Position numbers and translations under genes: made by a program
Notes under the pieces: generated by a model
Told to the model about the DNA's origin: nothing
The model's input: the letters and a program-made list of their open reading frames with translations, nothing else
The model's database searches: none
Assembly (NCBI GenBank): GCA_964035795.1
Contig: OZ038323.1
Location: 3,491,381-3,555,380 of the forward strand
Reading direction: 5' to 3'
Length of the DNA: 64,000 nucleotides
DNA from: Pterobdella sp. o SKG-2022
Lineage: Eukaryota; Annelida; Clitellata; Hirudinida; Piscicolidae
Shown here: positions 50,890 through 63,108 of the stretch, one piece after another
Position numbering within the stretch: the stretch's first letter is position 1
Layout of the letters: every line of letters begins with the position of its first letter

Positions 50890-53800
50890 TTATAAATAAA
50901 GACTACTCGCAAATACAATGTCTCTTTTAATGAGCTTTATTCCTGAATGGGAAAAAGTACTAAAATTTAAAATATGTTTAAATGTTTTAACATCAAACTT
51001 TAATAATATAAAAATAAACAGTTATTAACCAAAATAGATTGAAAAATTATGAGTGAATTGAAAAAAATTCATTAACTCCAAATATCTGACCTTCTTGGAA
51101 CTTCTCTTCTAGGGACTGGTTTCCCATTACTTTTGCAGCCTGCCACAACTGCCTCAAACACTCCGCCAAACGCCTTATACACCTTATTATACCCCCTAGG
51201 TGATTTGATTATTGTTTGAAAATTAATTTTTGCATTTTACCATAAAAATAAATTCTGAAAATTTAAATCATAAATACAAAAATTCTTTGGTTCTTTGTCG
51301 TGACAGACGTGAGTTTAATTTTTCATTAAATATTTGTCTAAATCGCAATAAAATATTCTATTTTTTTTATTTTCATTAAAACTATATAAAAGTGAAACTT
51401 TGCCCAACAATATATGCAATATATACATTTTTATTATTCTTATTTTAATTTTATTGTGATAGGTTTGATGATATCTTTGATAGATTAGTAGTATGCCTTT
51501 AATAATAATAATAAATACAAAAATTCTAGAAAAAAAGAGTATCTGGCCATAAAAATCTTTTAAAAACAATCAAACCTTCAAAAACAGTGGTGCTCTTGCA
51601 CACTTCAGCGAAAGACTTGCCATTGCACCACGCTTCAACCACAGGCATCATATGTGATCGGAAACTTTCCACATACTCCTCTGGGTCTTCTATCCCTTCA
51701 ATCAACTTCAAACCTACTTCTCCACTCACCCTTGCCACATTCCGAGCTGCTTCCTTTTGATTTGAGTGTTTTTGTGTATTATTAATAATTATAATAGTAT
51801 GATTAAACGACAAGAAAAGGCTGAATAGATTGACAAAAATTTTAAGTCCAGTTTTGGTCTTTGAAATAAAAAATTTAGATCCAAGCATATGTTTATTGAA
51901 AACATTGAAATAAAAAAAAATAAACCAAAATTCACACAGCTCAGATTCACAACCTAACCACAAAAACACCAACATCCCTTAAAACTGCCCAAAAACCTTG
52001 AGAGCCTTGAAAGCAGCCAATAGATTGGGATTCTTGATCTCACCTGTAGTGCCCTTCTCCTGTATGTTGAGGCATGACATGAGACAACACACCTCTGCAG
52101 CTGTCAGCTTGTTGAATGTGCCATTGAACAATAACTCACACGTCACCATCAAGTCAGCTCTGTTTTGATTGGTCGCTATTCTTGACAAAGCTTGGTGAAT
52201 ATATAAATGAATAGGATAGACAAAAGGTTTATATAATATTAGATTAGTTAATTTTTCAGAAACATCGTATGTATTTTTCTTCAATATTTTGTAACGAAAA
52301 ACATCAAATAAGAGGAATTTTTAATACATTTATTGAAAATCGTTAGCTAACGTTTTATGATAAGGCTAAACTTATCGAAAATTATAGCTTCCGATTCTCA
52401 ATAAATGTATTAAAAATTCCTCTTATTTGATGTTTTTCGTTACAAAAGATTAGTTAATGAAAATATAGCAGAGATGATGAAAAAATAACTAAAAAGTTAG
52501 AATAAAAATACCTGAAAAACTAAGTTATTAAAGACATTCACGTCGACTTGTGAAAATTCTGAAGTTAAAATGACTCAAAAAGGAATGCTATCACTCACGT
52601 GGTTATTTCACAAGCCACTCTGCCCTTTATTTCAACCACGTCACTCGGTGAGACGTACAACATTCTGAGTATGTGTATGCGTGTGTTTGTTTGTTTGTTT
52701 GAACACTTGCATGTGATTATATTCATGTCTTATAATTTAAAGTCAAGGACGTTTTAAACGACTTTAATGTAAGCAAATATTGTTATTCTAAAAATTCTTT
52801 CTTAACAAATTTTATTCATTTTAACAAAGAAGCACTGGTTCTAGTGATAACTAAGAAAAATAATTATGCATATGTATTAAGGTATATTTAAGTATGATGT
52901 ACGCATATATATGCATTTATGTATGTATGTGTGCATGTACCTGCGCAGAAGTCTCTTCATCCTCTTGAGTTGATCATCTTGTAGAGTGTTCCTCTTGCTT
53001 CTCAGCTGCTGCTTCAAATGCTTTTCTTCAGCTTCCAACTATGGACCATTTATATGACTTTGATGTTGTTAACCAATGATGAAAGTGTTAATGCTTTACA
53101 GGCTGGTATGAAAAGGTAGAAAAAAGTTTTGAAAAAATCATCAAACACATAAAAAAATTTTCTCTAAGAACAGAGACCTTTGGTCCAACATTACATTTAA
53201 AAAATGGTGTATTGCATACATTGATAAAAAAAATTATGAATCTTAACACTATAAAAAATGTACTCTGTTTATATTTTTGCCACATCCCTAATTATTTTGT
53301 ATCAAACCTTTTCCTTTTTCTCGTACGTCTCCACCATCTTGTCGACATTTTGCTTGTGTAGAGGGTGGCGTTCCATACGGCTTTTCAGGTCTTTCAGTTT
53401 CTATAGGGAATTTATAGAATATTAATAGTTTCTATAAGAGATTAATGATATATTAATGGTTTTCTTAGGGGATTGATGGTTTATTGATAGTTTCTATAGT
53501 TTCTAGGAGATTTTTAATATAATAATATAATTTTTTCATGATAATATGGGTATAGTGATGTAATTTGAACTTATAGAAGGTTTATATTTTAAAATTATAC
53601 AAAATCAGTTTTCTCATTTTTTATTATTGTCAGTAACAACTAAGTTTAATGAATTTTAGAGTATATATGTGAAAATTCTTGTTCTTTAACGTTTATTCAA
53701 ATTTTTAGTTTTGTTACCATGGTGAGATTGAGAAAGTCAGCGTCCTTGATATGCATATTTGAGATTGGGTCTAGAAGGGGAAGTTCACCGTCGAATCGCT

Positions 53801-56800
53801 CTTTTACTGTCTGTGGCAAGTTTCATTGGTAATTATTGGAGGCTCTATCTATCTAGCTATCTATTGTTAGTCTATATAGCTCAGCTTGTAGAGCATCCGA
53901 CTAATTACCTAAAATTACAGGGTTCGATCCCACGTTAGGCTGCTCCACAGTGTTTTTGCAACATTAATATTTTTAGCAAGCTTAAAGAACTCTAATAGAA
54001 GGCGTTATATAAATTAAAAATTAGTTTTTTAAAGACATAGTATGTTCATTTGTAAACTTTAATTTCACCAGTAAACTTTAAATTATAAGAATTTATAAGA
54101 ACAAGTAGAACAAAATTTTTTATTTAACTAAAATTTTCAACAAGTAAAACCTTGTCACAATTCATTAGCACAGTTGTGGAGAAAAGTAGAGAATTTAAAC
54201 GAATCTTTCATCTATTTACCCATTTACTCATTCATCAATTTTTATAAAACCCATGTAATAAAACACACACAGACCTTAAGAGAGGCAAGTAAAGAGTTTC
54301 TGGCTTCTTCAGACACGATAGACGTGGGCACATACAGACACACACTACTGACTGAACACACCACAGCTAAGTTCACTGGTACAACCTTTATATTAATCCT
54401 CAATTTTTTCCAATCAAATTTTTATTAGAACTCTGCATTAAATTAATTCAAGTAAATCGATGGAAATTGGACTACAAAGACGATAAACGATGATGATGAA
54501 ACAGTATTAACGCCAAAAAACAAAAATAATAAACACAACATTATGAAGCCTAAAAACACGATAAAATTTAATTTTTTTTGAGACAAAGCTTTTCCATAGC
54601 TTTTCTATTGCATCATCAGATAACAAATGTAGAAACTACAAAAGAAACAAATATACAATAAAAATCAAATATTAACTAACACAACCAAAAAACCGCACCC
54701 AACTACATTCAAGTCACACAGCGTCACCAACCTGGAAAGAACCAGCATCTTTGGGATCGGTGCATGGTGCAATGGTGTCAACGTGGTTTGCTGAGGATGA
54801 CGAGGATGATAGATGCAACAGAGTGTCGAGGATGAAGTCGGTTGACTGTGTGTTGATGTGTCTATGTTGAGAAGAAGTGTCTTGAAGCAGTTAAATGGGA
54901 GTTCAAATATGTGCTTTCAAGTGTGTTATTTAGCATCAATGACCTATGATAGAAGTCTGTTAGTATTTCACAAAACGGAGCTTATAAATCAGTTTTACAA
55001 GTTATATTATAATCGGTGAATATTTTTTTAATATCAACCAATTTCTTAACCGTTATTATTATTATAAATATGAAATTTATTTTAGACATTAGCAATGATA
55101 TCAAAATGAGGTCTTAGAATATCATTGAAAAAATCATCAGCCCCATCATCAATCCATCACCACCATCAATCAACCTTGTGACCAATATGGGATGTCTTAC
55201 GCATGTTCACCACAACACCCCAGCCAAAGTCCACGTCTTCTGGCACTACCTTCAAAAGATGTTTATTTTATGTTTTATTTATCATTTTTCCATTTTAATC
55301 ATCGCTATAAGTATTTATAATAACACTCACTATTATAATATAAATTTCCATCTCATTTTCATTATTAATAACATTTTAACTATGAAACGTAAAGCAATAT
55401 ATAAAAGCAACTAACACCAAAAAAACAAACAAAAAAACAAAAAAACACACACATACAACCACACAGCCACCAACCCTAATGAGTCTGCCAGGCAAGAGGA
55501 AGGGCAAAATGTACTTGGGCTTGATGATGTAGGAAGTGATGTTCTTATTGGTGATGGTCAACTGCTGCTTCAGCTTGCAATATGACAAAACGTCTTCAGA
55601 CATCTCGCATGCCTTTATCTCTTTCTCCTTCTGCTCCAGGCTGTAAGTTGTTGAAGCACAATGATGATGTTATCCATATTAACAATGGTAGCACTAGAAT
55701 AATAAATCGTCACACCATCATCATACAGACCTGTCAAGCAGGGAGGGAAGATGAAGAGAATGTTGGAAGTTCATGAAGGATTTCTTAAGCATGTAATCAG
55801 GCTCGATGCCCTCCACTCGTAACATATTCAAAATCATTACATAAGTCAAGTGGTAGGCACTATCCAACGATGCAGGTTGTCCACAAAGGATCTTCTTACA
55901 TTCCTCTGGCGACATGGACTCATCCATCATTAGTATCACTATTCCCCTTTCATCCAAACCTCTTCTGCCTGCCCTCCCACTCATCTGGATGTACTCTCCC
56001 GAAGTTAGCCATCTGTGGTATTGATTGGTTGAATGTTGTGTACCATGAAATAGCCATCAATTTGAAACTTCCTTATGAATTGGTTTAATGAAAATCATCA
56101 TTTTTACCATCATCAACATCATAACTATCACCGTCGTTACTTGACACCTTTCTCCATCCTAACATGAATTGAAAAAAAAAATTCACTGCAAAAAAACTCA
56201 CAACAAAACCCCTCTAAGCAACTTGCACCCACCTAAACTCCTTCCCATCAAACTTCCTGCCAGTGCTGAACAGAACAGTCCTAGCAGGCATGTTCAAGCC
56301 CATGGAAAACGTCTCTGTTGCCACCAACACCTGTATAATGGCGTTTCGTGGGTTGTTTACTGAATATTATTATAGAATTATGTGAATTTCATGAATGTAT
56401 TAGTAGTAGTATCAGTAGTAATAGTAGTAGTATAAAAGCCTATAAGATTTTTCGTATAAAATAGCATTATCATTATTATAATTGAAAGCTCATAATAGAT
56501 CGAATTTCACCCTCAACAACACTATCACCAACACTCATTAACAAACATCATTACAAGCAACAAAGACTTGGTTACTCCATTGTCTTTAAAAATAAATTCA
56601 TTACAACAATATGCACCCCACCACAACCAATACTAACATAATCAAAACCCTTTATAAATTATAACACCCTTATAAGCCAACCTTAATGAGACCTTCAGCG
56701 AACAATATCTCCACAATTTCCTTGAGCAGAGGCAGCAGGCCTGAGTGGTGGATGCCTATGCCTTTGATGAGTAGAGGTAGCATGTTGCCCAGCTGTGTGG

Positions 56801-59664
56801 GTGAGTGGATGTATGCTGAGGTTTATAGCTGCATGCTAGTTGGATTTTAAATCAGTAGAATATTATCAATTATAATAGCAATTAAAATAAGATACTCATA
56901 GAAACAAAATTTTAACAGAATTTCTTGCATGGTATCGAGTGTAAAACAATGATGATGATGACAATACAGCAACTAAAACAGAATACAAAAGTAACATCAA
57001 CATTTGACAGCACCTGAGGCAACTTTTTGTCTTCATCGGAGAGAGTGTCAATGGCATTATTGAAGACTATTTCCACGAGGTCCTTCTCCTCACTTGAGTT
57101 GAAGTCCAACTTGCTTACCTGCAGTGCCATTGCCTCACACTCCTTCTTGCTGAATGAGAAGACGATGATGGGTGTGAGGTTTCGCTCTTTGGCCATCTTC
57201 ACAACGCTGAAAAAATTGCCTGTGTGTGTGTGTTTTAAATATTTGTATCGAATGGTTTAAAATTAATGATGAAATAAATTGTTCAAAAGATTTTTCATGT
57301 ATTTAAAAAAAATTTTTTTTAAGACAATATAATACATATATTTTATGTACTGAATAAAACAATAAGGCTTTATATTAAAATATCATTGAATGAAATGTGG
57401 ATATTAATATGAAATCAACACAATGTACCAACACCCACCCTTTGTTGGCGTCTTGTTCTTCTTCTTTTCAGGGGCTGATACCAGAAATTTCATGGCCTTC
57501 GCAAAATTATCTTCTCTAAATTTTCTCTGTGTTGTTGAGAATTATTATCACCAATCAATCAATCTGATGATAACTCCTTCATAAAGCATAATCCTTCATG
57601 TATTAATATACCTATAAACCATTGTTTTTAGTTATGAAAATTGTGATTTAATATAGAAATAAAGTGATAAAGAAAGGCCATAAGAAAAACCCATCAAGAT
57701 TGATTGAATAATAAGTTAATTAAATGTTATAATGAGTATTTATAATGGGTTAAACACACATCTTCATCAAGTACCAGGTGAATACCATCACCACCAGCAG
57801 GATAAATATAGTGCTGTAGAGGGGTGGGTCTGTATTCTGTATACACCACATGGCATGGCTGTGTGTTGAACATGGGTTTGTTGGGAGTTTTGAACTTATA
57901 ACAGTGATCAAGGTTTTGAAATAAAAATGAACACTATTGAACAATTCATCATGAAATCAGACTAATGATAAACATGGGAACAAAAAATGGAATTTTATTA
58001 AAATTAAAGAGATGAGAAATAAATTTAATGAAGTTTTAAAAATAGCATTACACTTACCACAACAAAAAGTATGATTAATACCACATCAACTTTAGGCACC
58101 AATAGACCCCAATCATTCTCACCATTATCATCATCATCATTATCCCCACAAAGCCCTTAAAACACCACCTGCTTATGTACGTGTGAGATCCACTCTGCAA
58201 ATTGACGAGCATTAGGAATGGTGGCCGATAAGAAGATGTAATGGATGTTGTCTGGTAGCAGTATTATGCATTCTTCCCATACTACACCTCTCTCTGTAGA
58301 GTGTGTCATTAAATTGTGTAGATTATTAATAGATTGTATCAAGAATGTGTGTAGTTAAGAGTGTGTTTTGGTGAATTTTGATGAATTAAGTGAAATATTA
58401 AAAAATATGGAAATTTGACTAAAAAGATATTTTTTATTATCAACATTTAACGCCATTTAATTTTCCTCAAGTTTTATCATATTTAGATTCTCTTATTAGT
58501 CCTTAATGAATATGAACTGCATGGCATTAGCACCTTGATCCCTCATGTAGTGTATCTCATCAAAAATCACCCAAGCAGCCTCTGCCATTACTTCCGACCC
58601 TCTGTACAACATGTTTCTTAATATCTGTTAGGTTTTTGTTTGAGTTTAAAAGGTTGGTGATAAGACTGGTATTTTGATTGAAAAAATTTTATCAGTCTTT
58701 TAATGATTATTTTTAAACAACAGAAATTAATGTATTAACCAATAGTTTAATGAATTAAATGAAACAACTCATTATAATTGTTGTAGGTTGATAATTTACT
58801 GAATAGATGTGCAAACCTCAGTGGTCATAACAAGACAGGATGCTGTAGGGTTAATGCTTACATCTCCAGTCATCAGACCTACATCCACAAACTCTGCTAA
58901 TAATTGTCTGTATTTTTGATTACTGAGTGCTTTAATGGGTGTGGTGTAGATGACCCTTTGTCGAGCCTTGAGAGACAAGGCTACTGCATACTCTGCTACC
59001 ACTGTTTTGCCTGCAGAAGTGTGAGCCGATACTAAAACTGATTGCTTGTTTTCAAGGCACAAAATGGCTTGATTTTGGAAAGGATCAAGAACAAATGGGT
59101 ATTCTTTGGCTGGATGGGATGGAGGTTCAGTTGATATATGGGTGTAGGGAATGTTATTTGGCACTGCCACTTCATGTAGACAACAGTCTGATGCAAATAT
59201 GTTGTGAATTACTGTCTTTGGAATACTATTTTCCAAGCTGTTTCAATTTGATAGTTTAAACTTCAGAAATTTGTTTATAGGTTTGGTTGAATAAATTTGA
59301 ATTGGTAATGAATTTATTAAAACTAGGGTAATTTTGAATATTACCAATAATAACCTATCTAAATCAAGTCCATAATCAATTTTTTGTTTTTTGCTTTCAG
59401 ATTGATCCAATCCTAAAACTTCTGATCTGAAAATATGAGTTTCACTTTGGATTGATGAAAGAAATTTTCATGTTTAATTAAGTATTCAAGTATCAGAGCC
59501 ACATAATGAAAATACAGATCTGTAAAAATGTATTTTTAGTTGCTGAAAAATAAAGTAACAAACTTATCGATGCTATCTTCTGCGCTTTTTTTTTTTGGTT
59601 TCAAAACAACATCTTTTTTATTATCTTGCTGTTCTATTGCTGAAAACAAGCTTTCGGAAAACAT
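50890..59664 (-). CDS. MTREX: MTR4/MTREX exosome-associated RNA helicase
   Basis: A nuclear DExH-box 3'-5' RNA helicase that feeds RNA to the exosome (TRAMP, NEXT, PAXT complexes). 23 exons: 59664-59564, 59426-59355, 59237-58817, 58624-58534, 58293-58169, 57858-57760, 57526-57439, 57219-57014, 56792-56682, 56330-56233, 56012-55731, 55640-55475, 55249-55175, 54845-54732, 54385-54275, 53810-53718, 53400-53308, 53038-52941, 52664-52599, 52159-51997, 51753-51576, 51195-51091, 50942-50890. Every junction is in phase; 1002 residues (human 1042). Motifs: AHTSAGKT (about 129-136), [11 protein letters not shown] (about 217), [37 protein letters not shown] and [10 protein letters not shown] (about 480). 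After these come the arch/KOW region with DFGWGVVVN, the DSHCT helical C-terminus ([15 protein letters not shown]) and the terminal [12 protein letters not shown]. The N-terminal 60 residues are Lys-rich and weakly conserved. The start shares a 246-base divergent gap with ARFRP1. Confidence 0.97.
52287..52447. mobile_element. complete palindromic MITE
   Basis: 161 bases in an MTR4 intron (52160-52598). The first 50 bases (TTTTGTAACGAAAAACATCA onward) are the exact inverted complement of the last 50; the arms continue with few mismatches into a core containing GCTAACGTTTTATGATAAGG. No coding capacity. Related copies lie at 13133-13251 and 62893-63108. Confidence 0.9.
53870..54020 (+). mobile_element. 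tRNA-derived SINE copy 3
   Basis: The head has a good A box (TAGCTCAGCTTGTAGAGCA) and B box (GGGTTCGATCCC). The body TGCTCCACAGTGTTTTTGCA runs to a tail GAAGGCGTTATATAAATT. It lies in an MTR4 intron, antisense to the gene. It is the best-preserved head of the family. Confidence 0.8.
57220..57234. repeat. short TG run forming an MTR4 acceptor
   Basis: CTGTGTGTGTGTGTG on the plus strand. On the gene strand the CA run ends in the CAG acceptor of the exon 57219-57014. Confidence 0.8.
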
Positions 59665-59910
59665 TTCAAATTTTAAACTTGGAGACACTTTTAAAAGAAT
59701 TAAAACTTTCTAATAATATTGATAACTTTAATTTAATGTTCAAATCTTATTTATATATTATTCAAACAAATTTACTCTAAAACACAGTATTGAGAAAAAA
59801 TTAATTTTTTATGAATGAATTAACTTTTCAAAATAAAACAATAATTTAAATGGATCTATTAACTTTTTTGTTGGTTTAACGTGTCATACGTATTAAATTT
59901 AACGTTTAAA
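59665..59910. promoter_or_regulatory. divergent promoter region of MTR4 and ARFRP1
   Basis: Only 246 bases separate the MTR4 start codon (minus) from the ARFRP1 start codon (plus), so both promoters must be here or overlap. AT-rich; no TATA box or initiator is claimed. Confidence 0.55.
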
Positions 59911-61420
59911 ATGTTCACATTAATGTCAGGTTTTTATAAATATATGTTTCAAAAAAATGAATATTTCGTTCTAATATTAGGCCTTGATAACGCCGGAAAG
60001 ACAGTAGGTTTTTTTTGATGCACTAGTACCACTAAAAAATAAACTATAAAAAAATATCATTTCAAGACGTTTTTGGAACAAACCAAAATAAAATTCTGTC
60101 CGAAATATAAAGCTAGAAACCTAACAAAAATCACCTCAACAGTTGGTTTAAACAGTAAGAATTTTTTAAAACATTTTTTCAAACAAATTTTCAAATCATT
60201 ATTTCAAAACTTAAAGTTGGAAAGATAGATGTATCAGGAGTGAGACTTAGTTTTTGGGATCTGGGGGGACAAGAAGAGCTCCAATCTTTGTGGGATAAAG
60301 TAATCTTACTTATTCAAAGATAAATTCAAAAACCTAAAATATTCTATCAAGTATTTAGTTTAGAATGATACAAAAAGTAAAAAAATACTTGGCTACATTA
60401 TAATGTGATGTGTTATAAATGGCAGTATTATGCTGAGTCTCATGCAGTTATATATGTAGTTGACTCATCAGATCCAGACAGAATTGAAGAATCAACAAAT
60501 GCCTTCGGTGAAATTTCAGAGATATTTTATTAAAAATCTTTTTTTCTTCATCATTTTTCATCATTTTTTTCAATCAAAGAATTTTTTTCTTGAAATTTTT
60601 TGAATGATTTAAATAAAATACCTGTTGAATAAAGATGAAGTGCTGAGAAACTCAGCCTTGTGTGGTGTGCCAGTTCTCGTGCTTGCAAACAAACAAGATC
60701 TCCCAGTATTTATTCACTCTTTCTCTATATAATAAATTTTTCATAGTTTTTCCAAGTCATTCTAATGAACTTTAATAAATAAATTGTTGTCAAAATAATC
60801 ACTTTTCACAACAAAGGACCAGATTTGTATCTAAAAATATATAAAGCATCAAAAGGCAATATTATTTGATATTAATTGATCCATAATAATTCAAAACCAT
60901 CAGAATTGTGTATCACTAGACGTGATTAATGAAAACTTCAAGGAACGCAGTCCTAGCATCATATCTCGCCTCCTCAAGTCCATGCCCATTTCCGCACTCA
61001 ACGGGTATGCAGTTTTTTTGATTGTATCTAAACCTTTATTGAAAATAGAAATGGAGTAAAATGCTTTGAAACCTATCAATAATTGTGAACCATTAACGAT
61101 ATTTGAAGTAGTCTGAGGGCCGGCTCGCTATATGTATTCTTCATCATTCGCTCACATGGTCATCAAAGTACAAAACAATTCTTTTTGCGAATTTACGATG
61201 CTACTTGTTATCTAAACTCTCAGCATCGTAGATTGTCCATGCAAATGTTTTAAATCCATGTCGATATCTCACGTTGTGGTTTCGAATCTCGTTAAAAATG
61301 TAAAATAATGTATTATTTTGATACACACCTTGCAGTGAGGGAGTTTCAGACGGGATCAGGTGGTTGGTGGATGGAATCATCAGGAACAGCTTTTATCGAC
61401 CCCCTATATCCAGGAATTGA
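59911..61420 (+). CDS. ARFRP1: ARFRP1, Arf-like Golgi GTPase
   Basis: An Arf-family small GTPase of the trans-Golgi, upstream of ARL1 and golgin recruitment; relatives bind membrane through N-terminal acetylation and SYS1. Seven exons with short introns: 59911-60003, 60067-60154, 60217-60299, 60426-60507, 60635-60705, 60904-61004, 61336-61420. All in phase; 200 residues (human 201). The start MFTLMSGFYKYMFQK is the ARFRP1 type, without the Gly2 myristoylation site of true Arfs. Motifs: P-loop GLDNAGKT 24-31, KITSTVGLN switch 1, WDLGGQEELQSLWDKYYAE switch 2, VVDSSDPDR, and NKQDLP at 135-140. The C-terminus reads IRNSFYRPPISRN. Divergent with MTR4. Confidence 0.97.
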
Positions 61421-61897
61421 CTCAAAATTTATTTTTAAATTTTCAATATTGAGGGCAATTTTTGATTTTTTTAACAGTTGTTTTTTGTTTTAATAGTTAT
61501 TTTTTTCGAATATCATTGTTATTTTTTTAACGATGTATATTCGTGTATTTTGATTATGATAATTTGAATGCATTTATTTTTTGTTAAAAAATAATATTAA
61601 ATCCTTTAATGAAAATAAGAAATAAACTGAAACGCGAAGTTTGCATAAGATTTTTCTGCAAATAAACTTTATTTCAATTGAATGTGCAAAAACGTCTTCA
61701 TTTAAAACTTTTGAATCAAAAAAACTAACGCACTTTTCAACATGTCTTCAATGCGAAACAGAAAGACGATTCTTCTATAAAAATTAAAATACCCGTTTTG
61801 TCATGAAAGTTGACTTGAGCATTCCACTCACATTAAAAGAACTCATTAGAGCATTTAAAATATCTAGTGGAAATATGATCAACGTATTTGTTGTCGG
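61421..61897. other. ARFRP1 3' UTR and flank
   Basis: T-rich sequence with AT-rich polyadenylation-like stretches. No gene was seen. Confidence 0.45.
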
Positions 61898-62052
61898 ACC
61901 GTGTAGCTTAGAGGTTGAGCATAAGACTAATTATCTAAAATTATCGGGTTGGATCCCGTGTGAACTGACAATTAGCACCTGTTCCGCAGTATGTTTCCAC
62001 TCCATTAACTTTGCAGCAAGCGCTTTGATCTACAAGCGTTTTATAAATACCG
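61898..62052 (+). mobile_element. tRNA-derived SINE copy 4
   Basis: Head with A box GTAGCTTAGAGGTTGAGCA and B box GGGTTGGATCCC. The body reads ACTGACAATTAGCACCTGTT and then CCGCAGTATG; the tail is GCAAGCGCTTTGATCTACAA and then GCGTTTTATAAATAC. It shares its head with copies 1 and 3 and its body with copies 2 and 3. Confidence 0.8.
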
Positions 62053-62892
62053 CATTACATCAGCTTACTGAAACAATAGTATACTATAAAAAAGTTATAT
62101 ACGAGCTTTTTCGATTTACAACTTCGTAATAAGCAAGTGTTTGAACTGTTTCCGTATTAGGCTAATAAAGTTAATCATAATGCATTCCCCTTATATAAAA
62201 TTATAAATATTGTACTGTCATCTTCATAGTCTTCACAAAAATGAGCAAACATCTTACAGGCGAGGCATTCTCTCTTGTGCATGCTCAAGTTTAATGCACT
62301 CACATCAATCAATCAATCAGTTCATCTGCCATCGACAGGTTACTCAAATCAGGTTCTTCTATCTTCTTCTATCTTCCATGTAGCTATTTTCAGCTCCCCT
62401 TCATGCATGTTTTGCAGAGATACCCTATTTTCTTCACCTGACTTGGCATCATGGAGTTTGTTCTTGTTTTCAAAGGGGATTTTCTTTTGCCTTCTTCTAA
62501 TACATATATACTTCGCTATTGAAAACACCTCCTTATTATCATTATTATTACAGTGACAGTAAGTTTAAATTACTGTAAAATTAATTAAAATTCCTTGAAA
62601 CCTCAATAAAAATTATCAAAAAACGTTGAAAACTAAAGGGTTTAAAGACCACCGGATCAAAGTTTAAAGGCCACCAGGTCAAAGTTGAAAGGTGCCCAGG
62701 TTAAAAAGAGTTCAAAAACTAAAGTTCAATGCAGAAGTTTATATAATATAAAGCTCGTTTTATGTTTCATTCATTATAAATGACCTTTTTTTTTTAATTT
62801 TTTTCTTTATCCAATTAATATATATTCAATTCAATTAAAATACCAATCATCCTAGTCAAAAAATTCTTAACGTCAATTTATGGTAGAATTTT
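62053..62892. other. noncoding flank, no gene recognised
   Basis: Open frames at 62275-62556 (plus) lack domains. The minus strand near 62240-62300 reads MHKRECLACKMFAHF in a short frame, which resembles the zinc-finger ends of LINE proteins but is too short to call. A short direct repeat, TTTAAAGACCACCGGATCAA / TTTAAAGGCCACCAGGTCAA, lies at 62640-62680. Confidence 0.35.
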
Positions 62893-63108
62893 AGTACATT
62901 TTTTGAGCAGATAAAGCTATAATTTTCGATAAATTTAGCCTCACCATAAAACATTGGCAAAAAAATGTATTCAGTAGCTATCTAAATAAACTTTTTCGCT
63001 AATGTTTTATGAGATGGCCAAACTTATCTAAATATTGCTGCTTTATAGCTCAATAAATGTACTAAAATGTTTTTTGCTCAATAAATGCACTAAAATTCTT
63101 CCATAAAC
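62893..63108. mobile_element. MITE copy 3, rearranged
   Basis: Contains inverted and direct copies of the MITE core (plus-strand GCTATAATTTTCGATAAATT and, in the other direction, CGCTAATGTTTTATGAGATG) and two TCAATAAATG-C/T-ACTAAAA ends. It is clearly of the family at 52287, but diverged and compound. Confidence 0.6.

Noticed and set aside
53870..53945. Functional tRNA gene
   Set aside because: A and B boxes are good, but the acceptor and anticodon stems do not pair well, and the same head occurs in other repeat copies with a shared downstream body, so it is a SINE head.
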